DNA of 5,556 nucleotides. Source: Flammeovirgaceae bacterium (GTDB lineage Bacteria > Bacteroidota > Bacteroidia > Cytophagales > Cyclobacteriaceae). The translations under genes were made by a program, and so were the position numbers. The stretch is from contig QIDJ01000308.1 in the NCBI GenBank assembly GCA_003228395.1, positions 1-5,556 on the forward strand, written 5' to 3'. This document shows positions 1 to 5,556 of this stretch, piece by piece (the first letter of the stretch is position 1; each line of letters opens with the position of its first letter). Under the pieces are notes generated by a model, which made no database searches, had not been told where the DNA came from, and saw nothing but the letters and a program-made list of their open reading frames with translations.

Positions 1-1101
1 GTCGCCGTAAAGAATAATTTTAAGGATGGTTTCAGGAAAATCTTTTATAGGCGTAGTCAGGCTGTACCCGTTTTTCTTTAACAGCGCTTCCAGTTTTTTG
101 AAAATCCAGATATCGCGGTATTCACCAAGAGGGGCTATACCCCCTCTGCTGATGCTGATATTTTTATCGGGGATAATGGTTTCTTCTGTGATCTCGTCAA
201 TGGTTCCCAGGCCATTGCAACGTGGACAGGCGCCGTACGGGGAATTAAAGGAGAACGTATTTGGCGCCGGCTCGTCATAAGAGATGCCTGTTTCCGGGTC
301 CATCAGATATTTCGAGAAATGATGCACTACATCATTTTCATCAAGGGCCATTATGACACCTTTTCCTTCTTTCAGCGCTGTTTGAATAGATTTTGATATC
401 CTGTACCGGTCTTTCATGGTTACTATTACCCGGTCAATCACGATTTCAATATCATGGATTTTATACCTGTCCACCTGCATTTTAGGTGTAATATCCTGAA
501 TAGTGCCATCCGTACGCACACGGGTATATCCGCTTTTTCTTATCTGGAGAAACAATTCACGGTAATGTCCTTTCCGGCCCTTCACCACCGGAGCGAGAAG
601 GGTAAGCCGGCGGTTATCGAAAAAACTCATGATATGGTCCACAATCTGCTCTTCGGACTGCCTGACCATTTTTTTTCCTGTCAGGTAGGAAAAGGCTTCA
701 CCAGCCCGTGCATACAGTAAACGCATAAAATCATAAATCTCGGTCATGGTGCCCACGGTGGACCTTGGATTTCTTGAGGAGGTTTTCTGTTCGATGGATA
801 TAACCGGGCTGAGTCCGTTGATTTTGTCAACGTCCGGGCGCTCGAGGTTGCCAATAAAAGATCGTGCATAAGCCGAAAAGCTTTCCATATACCGCCGCTG
901 GCCCTCTGCATAAATAGTGTCAAAAGCCAGTGAAGATTTGCCGCTGCCGCTTATGCCGGTGATCACGATCAGATTATTCCTGGGGAAAGAAACATCAATA
1001 TTTTTCAGGTTATGCTCGCGGGCGCCAAATATTTCGATGCGTTCCCGGCCGTTGAATTCAAATTTTACATTGGTATGTGACTGTTTGATGGCTTTTGGCA
1101 T
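1..1101 (-). CDS. uvrA: UvrA, excinuclease ABC subunit A (N-terminal 367 residues; gene continues past the left edge)
   Basis: UvrA is the damage-sensing ATPase of nucleotide excision repair; it loads UvrB onto damaged DNA in the cytoplasm. The visible part reads without interruption from ATG at 1101-1099 to position 1. The first Walker A motif is GISGSGKSS (residues 49-57), followed by the UvrA-typical AEGQRRYMES and a GLSPVISIEQKT stretch near residues 96-107. Residues of about 131-245 match the UvrB-binding domain (KGRKGHYRELF, GYTRVRTDG), so this is a class I UvrA rather than a UvrA2 paralogue lacking that domain. FSFNSPYGACPRCNGLG (283-299) carries one CxxC half of the zinc module (C292, C295). 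The usual preceding CPxCG half is absent; the equivalent stretch reads DPETGISYDEP. From memory this is common in Bacteroidota homologues. The family is about 930-950 residues long, so roughly 40% is present. An in-frame TGA upstream without an intervening ATG fixes the start; only a weak GGGAAAG precedes it. Confidence 0.97.
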   Translation of the reverse strand, partial: MPKAIKQSHTNVKFEFNGRERIEIFGAREHNLKNIDVSFPRNNLIVITGISGSGKSSLAFDTIYAEGQRRYMESFSAYARSFIGNLERPDVDKINGLSPVISIEQKTSSRNPRSTVGTMTEIYDFMRLLYARAGEAFSYLTGKKMVRQSEEQIVDHIMSFFDNRRLTLLAPVVKGRKGHYRELFLQIRKSGYTRVRTDGTIQDITPKMQVDRYKIHDIEIVIDRVIVTMKDRYRISKSIQTALKEGKGVIMALDENDVVHHFSKYLMDPETGISYDEPAPNTFSFNSPYGACPRCNGLGTIDEITEETIIPDKNISISRGGIAPLGEYRDIWIFKKLEALLKKNGYSLTTPIKDFPETILKIILYGD

Positions 1102-1133
1102 TACTTTCCCGGTATGGGCCTGATTACAAACCG

Positions 1134-1163
1134 CAAAATTACAGATTTTACGTCAGGAACAGA
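1134..1163 (-). promoter_or_regulatory. Predicted Bacteroidota-type promoter for uvrA
   Basis: On the minus strand TAATTTTG (1141-1134) fits the Bacteroidota -7 consensus TAnnTTTG at every defined base. A TCTG (1163-1160), one mismatch from the -33 TTTG, lies 18 bases upstream, a spacing within the range I recall for this promoter class. Transcription would start near 1128, giving a leader of roughly 25-30 bases before the uvrA ATG. No LexA-like palindrome was noticed here. The call rests on motif and position only. Confidence 0.5.
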
Positions 1164-1261
1164 GGTAACCCGTAAAATAAGATTTAAATGACATTATCGG
1201 GTTTTATCATCAGTAATTACAACCTGTTGGATGTGGAGACAGCCGGTCGGTCAGTCAGGGA

Positions 1262-1642
1262 CTAATAATCCAGGGAGTTTGTGAACTTGAATTTTTCAAG
1301 CAGGTAATAGAGGAAATTAAATGATATAAATGAATTTGAAGTTTCGTCTTCGTCGTCATAGAAATCAGATTCTCCACTGAAATCAGGTCTTGTTTCATTC
1401 AAAGCGCCAGATTCGTTTTCATCATCAAGTAATGTTGAATGTTTCTCTTCATCATCAGGAACGTCTAATGAATCACCGGATAATAATGACTTGCTGAACG
1501 TGCGGTTGTCTTCCTTGTCTTCCTGGCTGGGAGTTGACGGGCCATCCTGTTGGGGGTTAGTGCCGGCAATAGCGCTTGCTCCTGCAATGTATATTGCAAA
1601 AATGATCAGACAGAAAATCGTGCTTGTTTTCAAGCGTAGCAA
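1262..1642 (-). CDS. Small acidic protein with signal peptide, unknown function
   Basis: I do not recognise this 126-residue protein. Residues 1-26 look like a signal peptide: basic LRLK, a hydrophobic stretch of about 15 residues, then ASA (22-24) or AIA (24-26) as candidate signal peptidase I sites. The one cysteine (C11) lies inside the hydrophobic segment and is not in a lipobox, so a lipoprotein is unlikely. The mature part is low in complexity and strongly acidic, with about 26 Asp/Glu against seven Lys/Arg, clustered as DDEE, DDENE and DDEDE. The last 23 residues switch to an aromatic-hydrophobic segment (FISFNFLYYLLEKFKF) ending in Tyr. There is no ATG: the candidates are TTG at 1642 or TTG at 1633, the latter giving a typical KTSTIF start, and an in-frame TAA lies just upstream. 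A TAAATTTG box upstream and the coherent signal-peptide-plus-tail layout support a real gene. It may be periplasmic or surface-exposed. Confidence 0.66.
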   Translation of the reverse strand: MLRLKTSTIFCLIIFAIYIAGASAIAGTNPQQDGPSTPSQEDKEDNRTFSKSLLSGDSLDVPDDEEKHSTLLDDENESGALNETRPDFSGESDFYDDEDETSNSFISFNFLYYLLEKFKFTNSLDY

Positions 1643-1877
1643 CAGTTTATGTTAAGGTTGACAAATTTAACGAAAATTCGGTTAAAAAGGTTGCAGCAGG
1701 TACGTAAGATACAACAATATGATGATATTTTTATGCAGTTTATTCAGAGAATGACCGATCATTTATATAAATTTTCAGGTAAGTATCACCGGGCAGGAAA
1801 TAATTGATAATTTCAATAAAAAATATTTACGTATTTAATCATTCCTCAGAAAACAGTAGAACCAAATTATTTTAACC
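1643..1877. other. AT-rich divergent intergenic region
   Basis: This 235-base gap separates the minus-strand acidic-protein gene from the plus-strand GNAT/murF-alr unit, so promoters for both directions should lie here. On the plus strand I found only imperfect -7-like octamers, TATTTTTA around 1726-1733 and TAAATTTT at 1768-1775. Each has one mismatch to TAnnTTTG and no good -33 partner. No open reading frame, tRNA or strong hairpin was seen. Confidence 0.6.
1662..1669 (-). promoter_or_regulatory. Predicted -7 promoter element for the small acidic secreted protein
   Basis: The minus-strand octamer TAAATTTG (1669-1662) matches TAnnTTTG exactly. It would start transcription near 1656, about 14 bases before the TTG at 1642 or 23 before the TTG at 1633. 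I see no convincing -33 TTTG at the expected spacing; that stretch reads CTGCAACC. This is therefore a half-supported promoter. Confidence 0.4.
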
Positions 1878-1901
1878 GTGATTGGAGTAACGCACGAATT
1901 C

Positions 1902-2753
1902 ATGATCAGATCGCTTGGTTTGGAAGATCTCGATACTATGCACCGGACCTTTAAAAATGCGTTTTCTGATTACCCCATCCATTTTAAGCTTACCAGAGAA
2001 CATTTCATAAAGAAGTTTGTCGATAAACTTGATATAAACTTCTCTTTGTCGGCAGGCGCCTTTTATTCGGATACACTGGCGGGCTTTATTTTTACGAGTA
2101 TCAGCCAATATGAGGGAGAAAAGACAGCATACAACGGAGGAACGGGTGTTATACCTGAGTTCAGGGGAAATGGCTTAGTGCAGCAGATGTTTCAATATCT
2201 GCTGCCCATGTTTATGGAATATGGTATTCAGCAATGTATCCTGGAAGTTTTGATTAACAACCATGCGGCAATTAAAGCATATAAAAAACTCGGGTTTGTC
2301 AAAACCAGGGACTACAAATGTTTTAGGTTGAACCCCCTGAATTTTAAAGTTGGGGACGTGAGCAAGGATATTTCTATTCAGCAAATCTCCCATCCGGATT
2401 GGGACCTGTTTTTAACATATTTCGATTACGTTCCTTCCTATCTTGACAGCCTCGAAATGATCAAAAGAAATACCAAAAACGAAACCGTTCTTGAAGCATT
2501 CTGCGGGGGAAAACCGGTTGGATATGCCATTTACCAGCCTGCGACAGGCCGAATAAGTCATATCGCTGTAAAAAAGTCTTTCAGAAACAAGGGCGCAGGA
2601 AAGGCATTGATGCGGCACATCTATCATCACTGCCATACAAAGCTGTTGACAATTATCAATGTGGACCGTAAATCCGAATCAATGCAAACATTTCTTCTTA
2701 ATATTGGTTTTGAAAATCAGCTTGACCAGTACGAAATGAGGCTGATTATCTGA
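1902..2753 (+). CDS. Tandem-domain GNAT family N-acetyltransferase
   Basis: The protein is a cytoplasmic acetyl-CoA-dependent acyltransferase with two GNAT folds; its substrate cannot be read from the sequence. With the ATG at 1902 it has 283 residues. The N-terminal fold (about 1-145) has a motif A-like VIPEFRGNGLVQQMF (83-97), whose RGNGLV departs from R-x-x-G-x-G/A only at the last position, and a motif B-like NNHAAIKAYKKLGF. The C-terminal fold (about 165-283) has a canonical RNKGAG (228-233) and ends with an IGFEN...QYEM pattern known from two-domain GNAT proteins. I prefer ATG 1902 because MIRSLGLEDLD is a typical GNAT opening, with GGAG at 1883-1886 upstream. A GTG at 1878 would add eight residues. 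The stop lies six bases before murF-alr, so the two genes are almost certainly cotranscribed. A GNAT next to a peptidoglycan gene need not act on cell wall. Confidence 0.9.
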   Translation: MIRSLGLEDLDTMHRTFKNAFSDYPIHFKLTREHFIKKFVDKLDINFSLSAGAFYSDTLAGFIFTSISQYEGEKTAYNGGTGVIPEFRGNGLVQQMFQYLLPMFMEYGIQQCILEVLINNHAAIKAYKKLGFVKTRDYKCFRLNPLNFKVGDVSKDISIQQISHPDWDLFLTYFDYVPSYLDSLEMIKRNTKNETVLEAFCGGKPVGYAIYQPATGRISHIAVKKSFRNKGAGKALMRHIYHHCHTKLLTIINVDRKSESMQTFLLNIGFENQLDQYEMRLII

Positions 2754-2759
2754 TACCTC

Positions 2760-5222
2760 ATGCTATACTTTGACGATCTTGAAAAAATTACATCAGGAAA
2801 GGTTATAAGCAGAACAGCCAACCTCGCTGTAAAAACTCTGTTACTTGACAGCAGAAAGATTTCGCAGGGATCTACTACCGATAGCGGTTTGTTTTTTGCC
2901 ATTTCAGGGGAGCAGCATGATGGTCATTCCTTTATTCATGATGTATTCCAGTCAGGAATTGAGCAGTTTATAATCGAAAAAGCATCTGCAATTTCATCCT
3001 TGCAAAAAGCAAAATGTAACGCAATCCTTGTTGATAATACAGTGCTTGCATTGCAAAAGATAGTAAGCTACCACCGGCAACGGCATAGCCTGCCTGTGGT
3101 GGGAATAACCGGAAGCAACGGTAAAACGGTAGTAAAGGAATGGCTTTCGTCATTACTTTCAGGTAACCATCATGTCGTAAAAAACCCCGGCAGTTATAAT
3201 TCGCAGGTAGGTGTGCCGCTATCGGTATGGAGGATAAACAGCAGCCACGATATCGCTGTATTTGAAGCCGGCATTTCGCAGCCCGGTGAGATGCAGCGGC
3301 TGGAACCGGTCATTCGCCCTTCGTTAGGGATATTTACCAATATCGGAGCAGCTCATGATTCCGGCTTTTCCGGGAGAAAACAAAAAACGGAAGAGAAATT
3401 CCGCCTATTTGAAAATTGCCCGGTGATCATTTACCGTTCGGATTATTCCGTAATGGATAAGGTAATCCGTGAAAAAGCCCAAAAGGACCAGTTACTTATT
3501 GCCTGGTCGGATAAGAAAAAAGCCACGGTTGAAATAAAGCTTCATGAAGAAAGATTACGTGTATATTTCAATAAAAAGAAGTTTCTTTTTCACACCTCAC
3601 TTACCGATCCGGCATCTTTTGAAAATCTGGTTCATTGCATTATAGTACTGCTCCATTTTGGTTACGCAGAACAGGAAATCCAGGAGGGTATAGGGCTTCT
3701 CAGTGCAGTCAACATGCGTATGGAGTTGAAAAGGGGGATTAAAGGATGTTACCTGATTGATGACACATATAATAATGACCTCGACGGGCTGGAGATGGCG
3801 CTGGATTTCATGAACCGGCAACGACAAAAACCCGAAGCTATTCTGATAGTTTCAGATATACTTCAATCGGGGCTTCCTGATAAAAAATTATACAACAAGC
3901 TGGCTGAAATGACCCGGGAATACGGAATTTCCAGGGTAATCGGAATCGGGAAGGACATATCATTACACAAGTCCTTCTTCCCGGATGGCTCTTTGTTTTA
4001 TAGCAATACCCGCACTTTTTTAAACGAAATTGATCGCTTTAATTTCCACGACCAATTAATACTTGTAAAAGGTGCAAGAGCTTTTAAAATGGAAAATATA
4101 GTGAAGGCGCTGACTGATAAAATACACCATACTACACTTGAAATAAATATTTCGAATATGATCCACAACCTCAACTGTTACCGGAAAAGGCTGAAGGCAG
4201 GCACAAAGGTAATGGCCATGGTGAAGGCATTCGGATATGGAAGCGGCAATTATGAAATCGCACATTTGCTTCAGTTTCATAAAGTGGATTATTTCGGTGT
4301 AGCGTATGCCGATGAAGGCATTGCTTTGCGGTCAAACGGCATCAACATTCCGGTTATGGTGATGAATCCTGCCCCGGACAGTTACGATAAAATGGCTGCA
4401 TACAACCTTGAACCGGAGGTATTCAGCCTGGGGATGCTGGAAGAACTGGATGAATTTACGCGGCAACATAACAAACGGATCAGCATACACCTGAAACTCA
4501 ATACGGGAATGAACCGGCTGGGGTTTGATCCGGACGAATTGGAACAAATGCTGGAAATAGTGAGTGCGAACAAAAATATGGAGGTTACCGGTATTTTTTC
4601 GCACCTGGCCGGTGCGGACGAAACCAAACACAACGCATTTACACAGCAACAAATAAACGAGTTCAAAATAGCTTCAGACCTGATTATTGCCAGACTTCAC
4701 ATACAACCGGTGCGTCATTTGTTAAACTCATCCGGAATTTTACATTATCCGGATGACCAGTTTGAAATGGTGAGGCTGGGGATCGGGTTGTATGGGTTCG
4801 ATCCTACCGGTAAGATCAGTCCTGAACTGAAACCGGTGAGCAGGTTAAAATCCGTAATCTCCCAAATCAGAAACATACGCGCAGGGGAGACAGTGGGGTA
4901 CGGCAGGAAAGGGAAAACAACGAAAAATACTACAATAGCTACCATAGCTATTGGTTATGCCGATGGCTTCAGCAGGCGCCTGGGTAATGGCCGGGGCAGT
5001 GTATGGATAAACGGACAACTGACGCCAACGATTGGCGGTGTGTGCATGGATATGACGATGGTTGACATTACAGGCATAGAGGTGAAAGAAGGAGATGAAG
5101 TGGAGATTTTCGGACTCAATCAATCAGTTGAGGCATTTGCTGCTGCATCGGAAACCATACCCTATGAAATATTTACTTCAGTGAGCGAACGGGTAAAAAG
5201 AGTGTATCTGTACGAATCATGA
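2760..5222 (+). CDS. murF-alr: Bifunctional MurF ligase / alanine racemase fusion
   Basis: This 820-residue cytoplasmic enzyme joins two steps of peptidoglycan precursor synthesis. The MurF part (about 1-455) is the ATP-dependent ligase adding D-Ala-D-Ala to UDP-MurNAc-tripeptide. It shows DSRKI and DGH (54-56) in the substrate-binding domain, the Mur-ligase P-loop GITGSNGKT (115-123), FEAGISQPGE around 168-177, TNIGAAH ending at H199, and DDTYNND (334-340) where other MurFs have DxYNANP. The racemase part (about 456-820) interconverts L- and D-alanine using PLP. The PLP lysine is K489 in MVKAFGYG; LKLNTGMNRLGF gives K579 and R586; FSHLAGAD gives H615; R672 sits in VRLGIGLYG; the second catalytic base is Y733 in GYADG; GGVCMDMTMVD has C762 and M763. 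Every key residue I looked for is present, so both halves look active. Length and architecture match the bifunctional protein typical of Bacteroidota. The ATG lies six bases after the GNAT stop with no clear Shine-Dalgarno sequence, suggesting coupled translation. Confidence 0.97.
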   Translation: MLYFDDLEKITSGKVISRTANLAVKTLLLDSRKISQGSTTDSGLFFAISGEQHDGHSFIHDVFQSGIEQFIIEKASAISSLQKAKCNAILVDNTVLALQKIVSYHRQRHSLPVVGITGSNGKTVVKEWLSSLLSGNHHVVKNPGSYNSQVGVPLSVWRINSSHDIAVFEAGISQPGEMQRLEPVIRPSLGIFTNIGAAHDSGFSGRKQKTEEKFRLFENCPVIIYRSDYSVMDKVIREKAQKDQLLIAWSDKKKATVEIKLHEERLRVYFNKKKFLFHTSLTDPASFENLVHCIIVLLHFGYAEQEIQEGIGLLSAVNMRMELKRGIKGCYLIDDTYNNDLDGLEMALDFMNRQRQKPEAILIVSDILQSGLPDKKLYNKLAEMTREYGISRVIGIGKDISLHKSFFPDGSLFYSNTRTFLNEIDRFNFHDQLILVKGARAFKMENIVKALTDKIHHTTLEINISNMIHNLNCYRKRLKAGTKVMAMVKAFGYGSGNYEIAHLLQFHKVDYFGVAYADEGIALRSNGINIPVMVMNPAPDSYDKMAAYNLEPEVFSLGMLEELDEFTRQHNKRISIHLKLNTGMNRLGFDPDELEQMLEIVSANKNMEVTGIFSHLAGADETKHNAFTQQQINEFKIASDLIIARLHIQPVRHLLNSSGILHYPDDQFEMVRLGIGLYGFDPTGKISPELKPVSRLKSVISQIRNIRAGETVGYGRKGKTTKNTTIATIAIGYADGFSRRLGNGRGSVWINGQLTPTIGGVCMDMTMVDITGIEVKEGDEVEIFGLNQSVEAFAAASETIPYEIFTSVSERVKRVYLYES

Positions 5223-5301
5223 TTTGTTTTATTTCATGAGAATAACAACTATTTTGGACGTTTTGTTACGTACCTGATCATTTTTTTTAATCCAGGCAAT
5301 T
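5223..5301. other. Short AT-rich gap with a T8 tract; no clear terminator or promoter
   Basis: The gap after murF-alr holds a T8 run at 5281-5288 and two weak inverted repeats, TCATGA at 5217-5222 with 5234-5239 and TAACAA at 5243-5248 with TTGTTA at 5263-5268. None is a GC-rich stem directly abutting the T run, so intrinsic termination is doubtful. Read-through into the next gene is possible. No perfect TAnnTTTG box was found on the plus strand. Confidence 0.45.
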
Positions 5302-5556
5302 ATGCAACGACCGATTTTGATTTTTATGCTCCTTCTCCTGCTTTATGGGTGTAATTCTAAAAAAGCTGATTCATCTGATAAAGTACCTCAAAACGAAAAC
5401 GATGACATGATCATCGCCTTTGGCTCGTGCGCGCGTGAATTTTTACCCCTGCCCATATTTAATGCGGTAAGCAAAAACAATCCGGACCTTTGGATCTGGC
5501 TGGGTGATATCGTGTATGGCGATAAGCACGATATGACCGTGCTCAAGGAAAAATAC
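5302..5556 (+). CDS. PhoD-like metallophosphatase lipoprotein (N-terminal 85 residues; continues past the right edge)
   Basis: The visible N-terminus has a short lipoprotein signal: MQRP, a Leu-rich hydrophobic core, then LLYGC with C17 as the predicted lipidated cysteine, followed by a polar linker (about 18-35). This implies export and membrane anchoring. The mature domain begins with MIIAFGSCAR (36-45), then NNPDLWIWLGDIVYGDK (59-75). A GSC motif followed by PDL...LGDxxYxD is the hallmark opening of PhoD-like alkaline phosphatase/phosphodiesterases. In that family the Cys of GSC and residues of the GDxxY segment bind the metal ions; here these would be C43, D69 and Y72. Such enzymes hydrolyse phosphomonoesters or phosphodiesters outside the cytoplasm, but the substrate is not readable from 85 residues and the rest of the active site lies outside the window. 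ATG 5302 is chosen because it places the signal peptide at the N-terminus; no strong Shine-Dalgarno sequence is seen. Tyr at the -2 lipobox position is atypical. Confidence 0.82.
   Translation, partial: MQRPILIFMLLLLLYGCNSKKADSSDKVPQNENDDMIIAFGSCAREFLPLPIFNAVSKNNPDLWIWLGDIVYGDKHDMTVLKEKY

Noticed and set aside
454..1123. Plus-strand frames of 68-88 codons across positions 454-1123.
   Set aside because: They are antisense to uvrA, whose minus-strand translation matches the family continuously over all 367 codons.
1238..1256. GACAGCCGGTCGGTCAGTC just past the stop of the acidic-protein gene, considered as a terminator hairpin or short tandem repeat.
   Set aside because: Pairing is broken by several mismatches, no T run follows on the minus strand, and the GGTC/AGTC repetition is too short to mean anything.
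1102..1877. Search of the intergenic DNA for mobile elements, CRISPR repeats, tRNA genes or phage attachment sites.
   Set aside because: No long repeats, terminal inverted repeats, cloverleaf structure or integrase-type signals were seen; the gene content is ordinary chromosomal housekeeping.
1872..2108. Minus-strand reading frame overlapping the start of the GNAT gene.
   Set aside because: It lies antisense to well-conserved GNAT coding sequence, has no recognisable motif, and looks like a shadow of the real frame.
4332..4666. Two overlapping minus-strand frames inside the racemase half of murF-alr.
   Set aside because: They are opposite a fully conserved alanine racemase frame and have no domain, signal or start context; the same holds for the other antisense frames in this gene.
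5217..5288. Inverted repeats TCATGA/TCATGA and TAACAA/TTGTTA followed by a T8 tract, considered as a rho-independent terminator for murF-alr.
   Set aside because: The stems are only six AT-rich base pairs. The first is followed by GAGAATAAC rather than a T run, and the second ends 12 bases before the T8.
5274..5297. CCTGAT...ATCCAGG imperfect hairpin with the T8 tract in its loop, just before the lipoprotein ATG, considered as a regulatory leader.
   Set aside because: The stem is short and needs a bulge, there is no recognised riboswitch or attenuator context, and AT-rich intergenic DNA gives such pairings by chance.

Overview
The window looks like a piece of a Bacteroidota (Bacteroidetes) chromosome carrying mostly housekeeping genes. 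Three observations point there. The 820-residue protein fuses MurF to alanine racemase, an architecture characteristic of that phylum. The UvrA N-terminus has Bacteroidota-type wording and lacks the usual first CxxC pair of its zinc module. Two minus-strand genes are preceded by perfect TAnnTTTG elements, the -7 box of the phylum's primary sigma factor, while classical Shine-Dalgarno sequences are weak or absent. The genus cannot be fixed from this sequence.

Layout. Positions 1-1101 (minus strand) hold the first 367 codons of uvrA, which continues beyond the left edge. Upstream of it on the same strand, 1262-1642 encodes a small, very acidic protein with a signal peptide; it is unrecognised and has only TTG-type starts. 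A 235-base AT-rich divergent gap follows. On the plus strand, 1902-2753 (possibly from a GTG at 1878) encodes a protein with two GNAT acetyltransferase folds. Six bases after its stop begins the large murF-alr fusion gene (2760-5222). After a 79-base gap, 5302 starts a lipoprotein whose beginning resembles PhoD-like metallophosphatases; it runs off the right edge.

How the genes work together. MurF-Alr links two steps of peptidoglycan precursor synthesis: the racemase makes D-alanine, and MurF adds the D-Ala-D-Ala dipeptide (made from it by a separate ligase, Ddl) to the UDP-MurNAc-tripeptide. The GNAT gene is almost certainly cotranscribed with it, but its substrate is unknown. UvrA belongs to nucleotide excision repair and appears to be an independent, divergently oriented unit. 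I see no CRISPR array, tRNA or rRNA gene, insertion sequence, prophage gene or defence cassette. Nothing here amounts to a new biological system. The least explained item is the small acidic secreted protein.
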